The notes under the pieces were generated by a model. It saw only the letters and a program-made list of their open reading frames with translations, was not told where the DNA came from and searched no databases. A program made the translations under genes and the position numbers. Of a stretch of DNA of 33,895 nt, positions 1 to 8,398 are shown one piece after another. Each line of letters begins with the position of its first letter. Position 1 is the first letter of the stretch. The DNA is from Clostridiaceae bacterium. GTDB taxonomy: Bacteria; Bacillota; Clostridia; DSM-8532. The stretch lies in assembly GCA_012518025.1 (NCBI GenBank), contig JAAYTP010000135.1:1-33895 (forward strand), given 5' to 3'.

Positions 1-34
1 ATCCGAATCGGATGACTCCTTTATTCTTCCCGGG

Positions 35-436
35 TTATTTAAACAGTGCTGTGTATTTGCGATCCTCGAACATGATGTGGGTGCTCACCCATTGGGACAG
101 AAAGTCTGTGATTTCCTGCAGTGTCTCCTCCTGCTCATCGTCAATTTCCCTCGTAAGAAGGCTTTTAACCTTTGCAACGAAGTAATTGTGTGCCTTGGTA
201 TGTTCGGGCAGGTGTTCAAAATTGTGCTTTTCCATGAAGGTTTCTTCGTAATTAAAATGATACTGGGCGTAATCAAAGAGTTCCTTAAGAACCTCCATGA
301 TGTCGTCATAGCGGTCGTAGGCATTGTCCAGGCGCGTGAGTTCATACGCCCGGGCACCTATTTCAAACAGCTTTTTGTGCTGCTTGTCTACCTCTTCAAT
401 ACCCAGCATATATCGTTCTTTCCACTCAAAAGCCAT
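35..436 (-). CDS. Bacteriohemerythrin (single-domain hemerythrin-like protein)
   Basis: This 133-residue protein is a complete hemerythrin four-helix bundle that binds O2 (or senses oxygen/NO) at a non-haem di-iron site. All seven expected ligands are visible with family spacing: H20, H60, E64, H79, H83, H120 and D125, in blocks such as DKQHKKLF, HFNYEE, HLPEHTKAH and HIMFED. The reading frame extends 22 codons further upstream, but I start at the internal ATG at 436 because GGGGAG lies just upstream of it and the protein then begins MAFEWKERY, as hemerythrin domains usually do. There is no signal peptide or fused signalling domain, so it is probably cytoplasmic. It is divergent from galU. 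In an anaerobe an oxygen-scavenging or oxygen-delivery role is likely, but this is inferred. Confidence 0.93.
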   Translation of the reverse strand: MAFEWKERYMLGIEEVDKQHKKLFEIGARAYELTRLDNAYDRYDDIMEVLKELFDYAQYHFNYEETFMEKHNFEHLPEHTKAHNYFVAKVKSLLTREIDDEQEETLQEITDFLSQWVSTHIMFEDRKYTALFK

Positions 437-472
437 ACCAGATCTCCCCTCTATCATAGGTATTTGGTAAGA

Positions 473-501
473 TATATACCACTGTACCGTATTTTGTAAC
501 A
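473..501 (-). promoter_or_regulatory. Candidate promoter of the hemerythrin gene
   Basis: Read on the minus strand: a weak -35 TGTTAC (496-501), a 17-bp spacer, and -10 TATATA (473-478) preceded by TGG, giving an extended -10. It lies about 37 bp upstream of the chosen ATG. Neither hexamer matches consensus well, so the call rests on position, spacing and the TG extension. Confidence 0.4.
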
Positions 502-591
502 TTTTGTGTGCGTAGAAGCGCTGATTGCCCCTGCTTTTCCCTGCAGGTTTTCCACGGCCATGCTCATATTTCCCTCGAAATCCCAGATTTA

Positions 592-600
592 TGGTATAAT
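592..600 (+). promoter_or_regulatory. Extended -10 promoter of galU
   Basis: TGGTATAAT is an exact extended -10 element (TGnTATAAT), about 60 bp upstream of the galU ATG. No good -35 hexamer is found 17 bp upstream, which is common for extended -10 promoters. The hemerythrin gene points the other way, so this gap must serve both genes. Confidence 0.6.
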
Positions 601-659
601 GAATCTGGCTTATACAAGCCCTTTAATCATGGCGATACCGCTGAAGGGGGTTATAGAAT

Positions 660-1532
660 ATGAAGGTAAGAAAGGCAATTATACCTGCAGCAGGGCTTGG
701 AACTCGTTTCTTGCCGGCTACTAAAGCGCAGCCCAAGGAGATGCTGCCCATAGTGGACAAACCCACCATCCAGTTCATCATCGAGGAAGCCGTAGCATCG
801 GGTATTGAGGATATCCTTATCATAACGGGGCGCGGGAAGCGTGCCATAGAAGATCATTTCGACCGGTCCTTTGAGTTGGAGGAGGTTTTAAAAAACAAGA
901 ACAACGGAGAACTCCTGCAGCAGGTCCGGGAAATAGCCAATCTTGTAGATATCCATTACATCAGGCAAAAGGAACCTAAAGGCCTGGGTCATGCCATCTA
1001 CTGCGCCAAGGCTTTTATAGGAGACGAGCCCTTTGCCGTGCTTTTGGGCGACGATATTGTTGATTCCCAAACACCATGCCTAAAGCAGCTCATCGATGTT
1101 TACGATGAATACAAGACCACCATCCTGGGGGTTCAGCATGTGGATCCCAAAGAGGTGAACAAGTATGGCATAGTGGCAGGCAAGCCGGTGGATGACCGGG
1201 TCTACAAGGTGAAGGATCTGATTGAAAAGCCCGATGTAGACGCAGCGCCGTCAGATGTCGCCATACTGGGCAGATATATTATATCTCCCTCCATATTCCG
1301 ATTTTTGGAGAGCGCAAAGCCCGGCAAGGGTGGCGAAATACAGCTTACAGATTCACTGAAAGAGCTCTCCAGGCGTGAAGCCATGTACGCCTATGTTTTT
1401 GAAGGGCGTAGATACGATGTGGGACATAAACTGGGCTTTTTGGAGGCAACAGTAGAATTTGCGCTTAAAAGGAAAGATTTGCGCGACGAATTTAAGGCCT
1501 ACTTAAGGAAAATAGTTGAAAGGGAGGGTTAA
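660..1532 (+). CDS. galU: UTP--glucose-1-phosphate uridylyltransferase
   Basis: This 290-residue protein has the usual GalU length. It makes UDP-glucose from UTP and glucose-1-phosphate for glycolipids, teichoic acids or other cell-envelope glycans. The N-terminal nucleotide-binding signature (AAGLGTRFLPATKA, then PKEMLP) is intact at residues 9-30. The family blocks GLGHAIYCAK, VLLGDDI, GIVAGKPV, VEKP-like LIEKPD, LGRYI and GGEIQLTDSL follow in order. The ATG at 660 is preceded by AAGGGGG with 9-nt spacing. It is probably monocistronic: it has its own extended -10 promoter and its stop codon overlaps that of the convergent mecA gene. Confidence 0.96.
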   Translation: MKVRKAIIPAAGLGTRFLPATKAQPKEMLPIVDKPTIQFIIEEAVASGIEDILIITGRGKRAIEDHFDRSFELEEVLKNKNNGELLQQVREIANLVDIHYIRQKEPKGLGHAIYCAKAFIGDEPFAVLLGDDIVDSQTPCLKQLIDVYDEYKTTILGVQHVDPKEVNKYGIVAGKPVDDRVYKVKDLIEKPDVDAAPSDVAILGRYIISPSIFRFLESAKPGKGGEIQLTDSLKELSRREAMYAYVFEGRRYDVGHKLGFLEATVEFALKRKDLRDEFKAYLRKIVEREG

Positions 1533-1536
1533 CCCT
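1525..1536. repeat. 12-bp perfect palindrome over the galU/mecA stop codons
   Basis: AGGGTTAACCCT is self-complementary and contains both convergent stop codons (TAA on + at 1530-1532; TAA on - at 1529-1531). The symmetry arises partly because each gene ends in GGTTAA. It has no loop, so it is not a classical terminator. Confidence 0.5.
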
Positions 1537-2158
1537 TAAAACCCGCGAAAAAGGCCACGGCATCTTCTGATACCAGTTTCTTGCCATACTCATTAAGATA
1601 GCCTTCCAAGAAATCCACGCTCTGCATTCTGTCGGCATACTCGCTGAGTATGCTGTCAAACAGATTACGGTTGGAGACATTGCCTTCAATTCCGCTGAAC
1701 ACCAAATAATAGGTGGAATCCAGCACATATGCCCTGCTCCTTCCCGTATAAAGCGGGCTTATAAGGCCGCAGAGATGGCAAAGATCCTCAAACCCCTCAA
1801 CGGCATAGATTATGAGGGTTGAGCAGATCTTCTGGCTCTTCTTTTTGGGAGACAGATCCTTTTTGCGGTATCTGTTCTTTATAAACTTCTGTATAGACTC
1901 AAATTCGGCTTCTTCTTCGATTCTCGTAATAGTGATGACAAAGCCATGATCGGTATCGGAAACAGCTTCAATACAGAGCTGGGATTCCTGAGCATCAAAG
2001 CCCAGTTCGATCTCGGCCTGCTCCATGAGATCCCAAAAGAGCTCCTGGGTTTCAGGAGAGTTGTAATTGAACGCCTCAAGATCGATATCCCTCTCCTCGA
2101 GATCATCATATGTTACGAAAATCCGTATTTTATTTTCGCCTACTCTTTCAATCCTCAT
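1529..2158 (-). CDS. mecA: Adaptor protein MecA
   Basis: This 209-residue protein matches MecA, the adaptor that delivers substrates such as ComK to the ClpC-ClpP protease in Firmicutes. The start MRIERVGENKIRIFVTYDDL is typical of the N-terminal substrate-binding domain. An acidic, charged linker near residue 100 (KKDLSPKKK) leads to the C-terminal ClpC-binding domain, with the blocks FEDLCHLCGL and YLVFSGIE. A TTG six codons upstream is possible, but the ATG at 2158 has AAAAGG 9 nt upstream and gives the family N terminus. Its 3' end overlaps galU by 4 bp, tail to tail. In clostridia its substrates are uncertain; competence or sporulation control is known only from Bacillus. Confidence 0.9.
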   Translation of the reverse strand: MRIERVGENKIRIFVTYDDLEERDIDLEAFNYNSPETQELFWDLMEQAEIELGFDAQESQLCIEAVSDTDHGFVITITRIEEEAEFESIQKFIKNRYRKKDLSPKKKSQKICSTLIIYAVEGFEDLCHLCGLISPLYTGRSRAYVLDSTYYLVFSGIEGNVSNRNLFDSILSEYADRMQSVDFLEGYLNEYGKKLVSEDAVAFFAGFKG

Positions 2159-2200
2159 GTCATTAATCCTTTTCAAACATTCTGGACATACTTACACTAT

Positions 2201-2229
2201 ATTATACTTATTGTATCGGCAAAAGAGAA
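2201..2229 (-). promoter_or_regulatory. Candidate promoter of mecA
   Basis: On the minus strand, a perfect -10 TATAAT (2201-2206) is separated by 17 bp from a weak -35 TTCTCT (2224-2229). It lies 43 bp upstream of the mecA ATG. The rest of the 2159-2451 gap shows no hairpin or small gene that I can support. Confidence 0.5.
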
Positions 2230-2391
2230 GTAACAAATTATGACTCGCTTGCCTATTGCATCTGAAGGATGCTTTATTAATACCCTGTTTGGGTTTGGGC
2301 AAAACACCCGGTCAGGAAATATGACCTTATTCTTTCGAACGGATGGTGTCCCGGGAGATTTTCCTCTATTCCAATAAGCCTTATCAAAGTG

Positions 2392-2397
2392 TATAAT
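2392..2397 (+). promoter_or_regulatory. Candidate -10 element upstream of maf
   Basis: A perfect TATAAT lies 54 bp upstream of the maf ATG. The -35 region (about 2369-2374) has no clear match. If real, this starts the maf-mre-min transcription unit. Confidence 0.4.
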
Positions 2398-2451
2398 GAT
2401 ATGGAGTGTTTTATCCATGAAAAACCAATACGACAACGAGGAGAGTGAACC

Positions 2452-3057
2452 ATGCCTAAGCTCATTCTTGCATCTGCATCACCCAGACGTAAAGATCTTT
2501 TAAAGCAGATCGGACTGGAGTTTGAGGCTTACCCTGCGGATATTGATGAAAATTCTCTGGGCTACATGGATGCCGGGAAATACGCCGAGGAAATGTCGAG
2601 GCGTAAGGCTCTCATGGTTGCAAAGGATTTCTATGGTGCAACGGATGAGGAACACCTTATCCTGGGAGCCGATACCACAGTTGAGATAGACGGAACCATA
2701 CTGGGCAAGCCAGAAGACTACGACGATGCCGTTAGAATGCTGGAGTCCATCCAGGGTAAATGGCACAGGGTTATTACCGGAATCACACTGGTCAATGCAA
2801 AAAACCGCGAAGTCTTAACAGACAGCGAGATGACCAGGGTTAAGATAAGAAGCATGACACCCGAGATGATTCAGGCCTATCTCAGGACGGGGGAATCGCT
2901 GGACAAAGCAGGAGCATATGGAGCGCAAGGGTATGGAAGCCTTATTGTGGAAAGAGTGGAAGGCTGCTTCTTCAACGTGATAGGGCTTCCTATCTATAAA
3001 TTGTCCAGGCTTTTGGAGCAGCAGGGCTTTAAAATGCTCTCATGGTTCAGAGGATAG
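2452..3057 (+). CDS. maf: Maf-like nucleoside triphosphate pyrophosphatase
   Basis: This 201-residue protein has usual Maf length. Maf proteins hydrolyse non-canonical or pyrimidine nucleoside triphosphates to monophosphates and affect septum formation when overproduced. The N-terminal signature SASPRRKDLL (residues 8-17) and the catalytic aspartate block LGADTTV (D74) are present. KPED, GKWHRVITG, the ESLDKAGAYGAQG block (about residues 147-160) and VIGLP follow in order. The ATG has a GAGGAGAG ribosome-binding site upstream. It precedes mreB by about 100 bp, the classic Firmicutes arrangement, although radC, often found between the two, is absent. Confidence 0.95.
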   Translation: MPKLILASASPRRKDLLKQIGLEFEAYPADIDENSLGYMDAGKYAEEMSRRKALMVAKDFYGATDEEHLILGADTTVEIDGTILGKPEDYDDAVRMLESIQGKWHRVITGITLVNAKNREVLTDSEMTRVKIRSMTPEMIQAYLRTGESLDKAGAYGAQGYGSLIVERVEGCFFNVIGLPIYKLSRLLEQQGFKMLSWFRG

Positions 3058-3101
3058 GTTTAAAAAAATCCACAGGTGATAAAATACCGAAAGACGGAGG
3101 A

Positions 3102-3136
3102 CAAATAGCTCGCAGCCAGGCTCATCGGGCTATTTG
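3102..3136 (+). repeat. Inverted repeat in the mreB leader
   Basis: CAAATAGC (3102-3109) pairs exactly with GCTATTTG (3129-3136) across a 19-nt loop that itself holds AGCC/GGCT complementarity. It ends just before the mreB ribosome-binding site (about 3144-3152). It has no T-run, so it is more likely a leader RNA hairpin than a terminator. Confidence 0.45.
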
Positions 3137-3159
3137 AGGAGCAAAAGGAGAGTAAGCAG

Positions 3160-4182
3160 ATGTCATTGTTTTCTAAGGAAATAGGAATCGATCTTGGAAC
3201 AGCCAATACGCTGGTTTATTTAAAATCCAAGGGTGTAATATTGAGGGAACCTTCGGTGGTTGCCATCAACAATAACACGGGAGAGGTTCTTGCTGTTGGT
3301 CTTGAAGCAAAGCAGATGATAGGCAGAACTCCGGGCAATATCACGGCAATAAGGCCGCTGAAGGACGGGGTTATAGCCGATTTTGAAACAACTCAGGGCA
3401 TGCTTAAGTATTTTATCAGGAAAGCAGTTGGCAGCAATCCCCTTAAGAAGCCGAGGATCATTATATGTGTACCCTCCGGGGTTACAGAGGTTGAAAAGAG
3501 GGCTGTGGTGGATTCGGCCATATCGGCAGGGGCCAAGGAGGCTTTTCTGATTGAGGAACCCATGGCGTCAGCCATTGGCGCAGGCCTTCCTGTGGCTGAA
3601 CCTTCCGGAAGCATGGTTGTGGATATCGGAGGAGGTACCAGCGAGGTTGCCGTCATCTCCCTTGGAGGTGTTGTGGTTAGCCGTTCCTTAAGGGTTGCCG
3701 GGGATGAATTTGATAATTCCATCATCAACTATATCAAAAAAAAGTATAACCTGATGGTTGGCGAAAGGACTGCTGAAGCTATCAAGATGAAGATAGGCTC
3801 CGCATACCCCTTGGATAAGGAAGAAACCTGCACCATCAGCGGCCGGGATCTGGTCACAGGCCTTCCGAAGGATCTCGATATCTCTTCAGTGGAGATCAGA
3901 GAGGCGCTGAGAGAACCGGTAAATGCTGTGGTGGATTCCATAAGGTTCACCCTTGAAAAAACACCGCCGGAGCTGGCTTCAGACATCATGGAAAGGGGTA
4001 TTATGCTCACAGGCGGAGGCGGCCTTTTAAGAGGGCTGGATCAGCTGATCAGCAAAGAAACAGGGATTCCTGTTTTTGTAGCCGACAACCCCATCGACTG
4101 TGTAGTGGTGGGTACGGGCAAGGTTTTAGAAGAGATAGATACTTTGAGCAGCGTGCTTGTGTCGTCCAAGAGAATTAGATGA
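3160..4182 (+). CDS. mreB: Rod shape-determining protein MreB
   Basis: This 340-residue bacterial actin polymerises under the membrane and guides lateral wall synthesis. Phosphate-1 loop [11 protein letters not shown] (from residue 9), the phosphate-2 block [18 protein letters not shown] (about residues 155-172), the connecting block [12 protein letters not shown] and the adenosine-binding block [12 protein letters not shown] (near residue 284) are all intact. The ATG at 3160 follows AAAGGAGAG. It leads mreC, mreD and the PBP gene in a compact operon, so it is MreB proper rather than an isolated Mbl paralogue, though sequence alone cannot fully exclude Mbl. Confidence 0.96.
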   Translation: MSLFSKEIGIDLGTANTLVYLKSKGVILREPSVVAINNNTGEVLAVGLEAKQMIGRTPGNITAIRPLKDGVIADFETTQGMLKYFIRKAVGSNPLKKPRIIICVPSGVTEVEKRAVVDSAISAGAKEAFLIEEPMASAIGAGLPVAEPSGSMVVDIGGGTSEVAVISLGGVVVSRSLRVAGDEFDNSIINYIKKKYNLMVGERTAEAIKMKIGSAYPLDKEETCTISGRDLVTGLPKDLDISSVEIREALREPVNAVVDSIRFTLEKTPPELASDIMERGIMLTGGGGLLRGLDQLISKETGIPVFVADNPIDCVVVGTGKVLEEIDTLSSVLVSSKRIR

Positions 4183-4209
4183 GATAACGCTAAGGGGGTA
4201 TTCTGAGAA

Positions 4210-5037
4210 TTGCGCAGATTGCTGAGGAGCAGGTTCTTTATCATTGCGCTGGTGATTGTCGTCATCCTGACGCTGGCCGTGGCTTCCTCAAAAGAGGGGA
4301 GCGGCATCAAGGCTATAGGCAATGTAATCAGTGTGCCCATTGCACCTCTACAAAGCGTTATTTCCTTCATGGCGGAAAGAATTGGCGGCGTGTTTGATTA
4401 TTTCAAGGACGTGAAGATAACAAAAGCTGAAAATGAGGAGCTTCTTCACAGGATCAATGAACTGGAAAAGGAGAACAGGGAACTGGAGCGCCTCGAGAGG
4501 GAGAACAAGGAACTCAGGGATGCGCTGAATTTCATGGATCAGATGGAATCCTTCGAGCCTGTCGGCTGTACCATAATCGCCAAGGATCCGGGGAACTGGT
4601 TTGAGGTTTTCACCATCAACAGGGGGAGCAAGGACGGAATAGAAATCAACTCTCCCGTAATCACAGCCTATGGGCTGGTGGGAAGGGTTTCAGAGGTCAA
4701 TCTTTTTACATCCAAGGTTGTATCGATAATAGATATGGACAGCACAGTGGCGGCCCGCGTATCAAGCTCCCGTGACGTGCTGATTGTGCGGGGCGACGCA
4801 TCCTTAAGAAGCAGCGGCCTTTGCCGCATGGATTACATATCGCCCGATGTGGATATCATGCCGGGGGATGTCATAGAAACCTCCGGTTTGGGAGGCATTT
4901 ACCCAAAAGGAATTATTATCGGCCAGGTCAAGGACGTCATTCGTAACGAAGGCCAGTTCGATTCCTATGCCGTCATCTCTCCCGTTGTGGATTTTAAGAG
5001 GCTTGAAGAAGTAATTGTACTAAAGGAGAAGCCGTAG
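4210..5037 (+). CDS. mreC: Rod shape-determining protein MreC
   Basis: MreC is the bitopic membrane protein linking MreB to the extracytoplasmic wall machinery. The 275-residue product has a basic N terminus (RRLLRSR), one membrane segment at about residues 9-26, a coiled coil at about 64-100 rich in E/L/N, and the extracytoplasmic beta-barrel region with blocks such as DPGNWFEVFTINRGSKDGI, GLVGRVSEV and GDVIETSGLGGIYPKGI. No ATG or GTG lies near the expected N terminus; the start is TTG at 4210 with AAGGGGG about 11 nt upstream. A second TTG three codons later is possible. It follows mreB by 27 bp and precedes mreD by 3 bp. Confidence 0.94.
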   Translation: MRRLLRSRFFIIALVIVVILTLAVASSKEGSGIKAIGNVISVPIAPLQSVISFMAERIGGVFDYFKDVKITKAENEELLHRINELEKENRELERLERENKELRDALNFMDQMESFEPVGCTIIAKDPGNWFEVFTINRGSKDGIEINSPVITAYGLVGRVSEVNLFTSKVVSIIDMDSTVAARVSSSRDVLIVRGDASLRSSGLCRMDYISPDVDIMPGDVIETSGLGGIYPKGIIIGQVKDVIRNEGQFDSYAVISPVVDFKRLEEVIVLKEKP

Positions 5038-5040
5038 AAT

Positions 5041-5562
5041 ATGCGATACAGAATTGTGGCGGCGGCATTTCTCGTCTTGGCTGCCGCTGTGCTTCAAAGC
5101 ACGGTTATGGGTTATCTGGAGGTCTTTTCTGTCAGACCAAATATTCTCATAACCCTGGCAGTGGTCATAGCCCTGCTGAGGGGAACTGTGGAGAGCGCCA
5201 TTATGGGGGCGGTGCTTGGCCTTACCATGGACATCCTTATGGGAAAGACCCTTGGCTGGTATGCACTGCTTCTGTTTTTGCTGTCCATCCTCATATCCAT
5301 GGTCAACGAGAAGCTGTATCGTGAAAAACTACTTGTGCTGATTGGTTTTGGCTTTCTATCAACAGTTGCTGTTGAAACCCTGTTCATACTCGTCATTTTT
5401 CTATTCCGGGGTTACAGGCACATCCCATATCTTTTTACGATGGTTGTGCTGCCCGAGGCTCTACTGAACAGTATACTGATTTTGCCGCTTTTTAAGCCCA
5501 TCGGGAAAGTATATAATATACTTGATACATTGGACAGAAAGAGGAACAGGTTATCATCATGA
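5041..5562 (+). CDS. mreD: Rod shape-determining protein MreD
   Basis: This 173-residue, highly hydrophobic protein has about five membrane segments. The segment at residues 5-25 is followed by VRPNILITLAVVIALLRG (PNI is a family hallmark), a segment near 53-70 containing MDILMGKTLGWYALLLF, and two more before a charged tail (DRKRNR). MreD is a conserved integral membrane partner of MreC in the elongasome. It is co-transcribed: it begins 3 bp after mreC and its stop overlaps the start of the next gene in an ATGA arrangement, implying translational coupling. Confidence 0.92.
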   Translation: MRYRIVAAAFLVLAAAVLQSTVMGYLEVFSVRPNILITLAVVIALLRGTVESAIMGAVLGLTMDILMGKTLGWYALLLFLLSILISMVNEKLYREKLLVLIGFGFLSTVAVETLFILVIFLFRGYRHIPYLFTMVVLPEALLNSILILPLFKPIGKVYNILDTLDRKRNRLSS

Positions 5563-7640
5563 GTAACGAGGAAAAGAAACATAAAGGCTTGGATCGTTAC
5601 ATAGTGCTAGCTGTATGTATATTGGCCGCTGCAGCCATTATTATCTATAATCTTGCCACTATTCAGCTTATCAATGGAGCCTATTATCAGGAGCAATCCA
5701 TCAGCCGCATAGCCACCGAGGGCTATATTTACCCCAAACGTGGCGACATCTTTGACAGGAACGGTATTCCCATCGCCGGAAGCCGTATGGGGTATTGCGT
5801 ACAATATGTTGATGTTGATATGTCCCACGAGGAAAAGAACGCAATGTTCTTTGAGCTCATATCTGTTCTTGAGGAAAACGACAGGGGATTCAAGAGCAGG
5901 CTCACCGATTATATTGATATTGACCCCATACGTTTTAAAACCGATAATACCGAAAGTTTTATCAAAGGAATTGTGGTTAACCAGGAGGATGCCCAGTACC
6001 TTATCACAGCCGATCAGGTCTTCAGGTATCTGAGGGATAAAACCTTTGAGATAGATTCGTCATACACCGATGAGGAAGCCTTTAAAATAATGAAGCTCAG
6101 GTATGAGGTGCTGGTAAACAGGCCATCCATTCAGAATCCTCTGATAATAGCCGACGACATACCGGCTCTGGCCATGGCTGAGATTGAGGAAAGAAGCAGT
6201 TATTTCAAGGGCTTTTCCACCTATGTTAAGCCCTACAGGGTGTATTACAACGCCCAGCTGGTATCCCATGTCCTTGGCTATGTGGGGTACATTTCCCAGG
6301 AACAATATGACAGGTTCTCAGAAGAGTACCCGGACAAATACTATACCAGATCCGATATTGTAGGCATTATGGGGATTGAGAGCGCAGCCGAGCCCCTGTT
6401 GAGGGGTGTGAGCGGCCTCATTTCAAGGGAAGTTGATGAAAGCGGCAGAACCACCGCCTTCACCATTGAACGTCCCCCTGTTCCCGGAAACAAGGTGTAT
6501 CTCACCATTGATCTGGAGCTTCAAAAGGTGGCAGCCGAATCCCTTAAACGTAATATAGAGGAAATACGGAAGAAGAGCCACAACAAGAATTTTGGAGACG
6601 CCGATGCCGGAGCTGTTGTGGTCATGGACGTCAAAACCGGTGAGATTCTGGCCATGGTCAGCTATCCTGACTATGACCCCGCCGTATTCCTTGGCGATGA
6701 TAATGAGGCCAAGGCCGCAATTCTGACTCAGGAAGGCAACCCAATGTGGAACAGGGCTTCCCAGGAAATTTATGCCCCCGGGTCCACCTATAAGCCACTG
6801 GTGGCCGTGGCGGCGCTGGAAAGCGGGACCATAACGCCTACCACCCTGATAAACTGTCCCTACAGGGAAGAGGTTGGGGGACTCATGCTCACTAACCTTG
6901 AAGGAAATCAGGGGAAAATTGCACTTACCAAGGCTCTGGCAACCTCAAGCAACATGTTCTTCTACAAGGTGGGCGTAATGACCGGTATCGACAATATTGT
7001 AAAGTGGGCTAAGGAATTCGGTCTGGCGCAGCCTACAGGCATTGAGATTACAGAATCGGTTGGAAGGATTGCATCCAGGGAGTTCAAGAAGACTTATTTC
7101 GGTGAGGACTGGTATCCGGCCAATACGGTTATGGCTGCCATCGGTCAGCTGTATAATGCCTTTACCCCGGTGCAGATCACCAATTATATCAGTTGCATTG
7201 CCAATGAAGGAAAGCGGTATACGCCCCATCTCATCAAGATGGCGGTGTCACCTGAGGGGAAAATTGTATACGAGGCTCCCGACGAATACTATAAGATTCC
7301 TGTCAAGCAAGACACAATTGATGCCGTCAAGGCCGGAATGGTGGCGGTTACCCACAGGAACGACGGTACTGCTGCCAGCGTATTCAGAGATTTTCCCTTT
7401 GATGTGGCCGGTAAAACCGGTACATCGGAGACCGGCAGGGAGGCTACCGAGTCTTCCAATGGCCTTTTCGTGTGCTATGCACCCTATGATGATCCCCAGA
7501 TCGCTATTGCCGTGGTGGTAGAGCATGGGGTGTGGGGTTCCTGGACGGCACCCATTGCCAAGGATATAATGATGGCATACTTCAGGCTGAATGAGACTGA
7601 GGATACGTCTGGTTCACACACGGTCGAGATTATTTGGTAG
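5559..7640 (+). CDS. mrdA: Class B penicillin-binding protein 2 (elongation transpeptidase)
   Basis: This 693-residue protein cross-links peptidoglycan during lateral growth, in partnership with RodA and MreBCD. It has a short cytoplasmic N terminus, one membrane anchor (about residues 15-35), a PBP dimerisation domain with the hallmark YPKRGDIFDRNG near residue 52, and a transpeptidase domain. The active-site motifs are intact: S409-T-Y-K412, S463-S-N465 and K619-T-G621 (in AGKTGTSE). The family segment YIYPKRG...GIPIAGSR and the pedestal blocks with YVGYISQEQ are present. It overlaps mreD by 4 bp. A rodA gene, often nearby in clostridia, is absent from this window. Confidence 0.94.
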   Translation: MSNEEKKHKGLDRYIVLAVCILAAAAIIIYNLATIQLINGAYYQEQSISRIATEGYIYPKRGDIFDRNGIPIAGSRMGYCVQYVDVDMSHEEKNAMFFELISVLEENDRGFKSRLTDYIDIDPIRFKTDNTESFIKGIVVNQEDAQYLITADQVFRYLRDKTFEIDSSYTDEEAFKIMKLRYEVLVNRPSIQNPLIIADDIPALAMAEIEERSSYFKGFSTYVKPYRVYYNAQLVSHVLGYVGYISQEQYDRFSEEYPDKYYTRSDIVGIMGIESAAEPLLRGVSGLISREVDESGRTTAFTIERPPVPGNKVYLTIDLELQKVAAESLKRNIEEIRKKSHNKNFGDADAGAVVVMDVKTGEILAMVSYPDYDPAVFLGDDNEAKAAILTQEGNPMWNRASQEIYAPGSTYKPLVAVAALESGTITPTTLINCPYREEVGGLMLTNLEGNQGKIALTKALATSSNMFFYKVGVMTGIDNIVKWAKEFGLAQPTGIEITESVGRIASREFKKTYFGEDWYPANTVMAAIGQLYNAFTPVQITNYISCIANEGKRYTPHLIKMAVSPEGKIVYEAPDEYYKIPVKQDTIDAVKAGMVAVTHRNDGTAASVFRDFPFDVAGKTGTSETGREATESSNGLFVCYAPYDDPQIAIAVVVEHGVWGSWTAPIAKDIMMAYFRLNETEDTSGSHTVEIIW

Positions 7641-7649
7641 AAGTGGGGC

Positions 7650-7689
7650 TGTCATTGCGGGCGAAGGGCGGCAATCTCATTATTGCAAT
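7650..7689. repeat. Degenerate copy of the 19.2-kb palindromic intergenic repeat
   Basis: This segment between the PBP gene and minC starts TGTCATTGCG and continues through GGCAATCTC, then ATTGCAAT. The left half follows the same plan as the intact element at 19192-19266 (TGTCATTGCGAGG...GAAGCAATCTC), but the right half is shortened and lacks the GCAATGACA end. It is probably a decayed member of the same dispersed family. Confidence 0.6.
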
Positions 7690-7728
7690 CAAATGAATTT
7701 ATCTTATATACAAGCGAGGTAGACAAAG

Positions 7729-8391
7729 ATGGAGGAAGGAAGAGGCATAGTATTCAAGGGGAATGCCGAAGGACTTATTATTGTTATTCCCCAGGGATAT
7801 ACTCCCGAAGAGATCATGAGTGAAACCGAGGCCAAGGTGAGTGCTGCCTCACGTTTTTTCAAAGGGGCAAAAATCAATGTGGCATACAGGGGGCCGAAGC
7901 TTTCGGATGAGGATGAGGCAAGGCTTAAGGCCATTCTTGACGAGAGAAGCGGGGCTGTCATAGAAAGCTTCTCAAGGCAGGAAGAAAGCGACCTGCCGCC
8001 TAAGAAAGCTGCCCCGGCTGCACCTTCAGCAGGCATTCGCAGGTTCTTTACCAGTGATATAAACGAGGACAGTTGCAAGTTCATCAGAAGTACTGTAAGA
8101 GGCGGAACACGGGTTGAATACGATGGCAGTATTGTTGTTATCGGCGACGTTAATCCCGGCGGGGAGATCATAGCATCAGGGAACGTAATTGTACTTGGAA
8201 CCCTAAGGGGCATGGTTCATGCCGGTGCAGCCGGGAACAGGGATGCCTTCATTTATGCCCTGTCCTTAAAGCCAACCCAGATCCGGATAGCCGAAGCCAT
8301 CGCCAGGCGTCCCGACGATTCAGACGACCATGTTCTCACACCCGAAATTGCTACAGTAAAGGATGGTCTGATAATTGTAGAACCGGTATAG
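7729..8391 (+). CDS. minC: Septum site-determining protein MinC
   Basis: MinC blocks FtsZ ring assembly away from mid-cell and is recruited to the membrane by MinD. The 220-residue protein has an N-terminal FtsZ-inhibiting domain (residues 1-75; the block GLIIVIP is typical). A linker rich in P, A and K (about 90-103) joins it to a C-terminal beta-helix domain with the signature VVIGDVNPGGEIIASGNVIV followed by LGTLRGMVHAGAAGN (about residues 141-175), the MinD-binding and dimerisation region. The ATG at 7729 has GAGGT upstream. It leads minCDE. Confidence 0.94.
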   Translation: MEEGRGIVFKGNAEGLIIVIPQGYTPEEIMSETEAKVSAASRFFKGAKINVAYRGPKLSDEDEARLKAILDERSGAVIESFSRQEESDLPPKKAAPAAPSAGIRRFFTSDINEDSCKFIRSTVRGGTRVEYDGSIVVIGDVNPGGEIIASGNVIVLGTLRGMVHAGAAGNRDAFIYALSLKPTQIRIAEAIARRPDDSDDHVLTPEIATVKDGLIIVEPV

Positions 8392-8398
8392 GCCATCG

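Noticed and set aside
1-13. ATCCGA-A-TCGGAT symmetry at the window start as a hemerythrin terminator
   Set aside because: The one-base loop is too small and the sequence needed to see a T-run on the minus strand is outside the window.
77-499. A 140-codon plus-strand frame opposite the hemerythrin gene
   Set aside because: It is the antisense shadow of a gene with all seven iron ligands and has no family motif.
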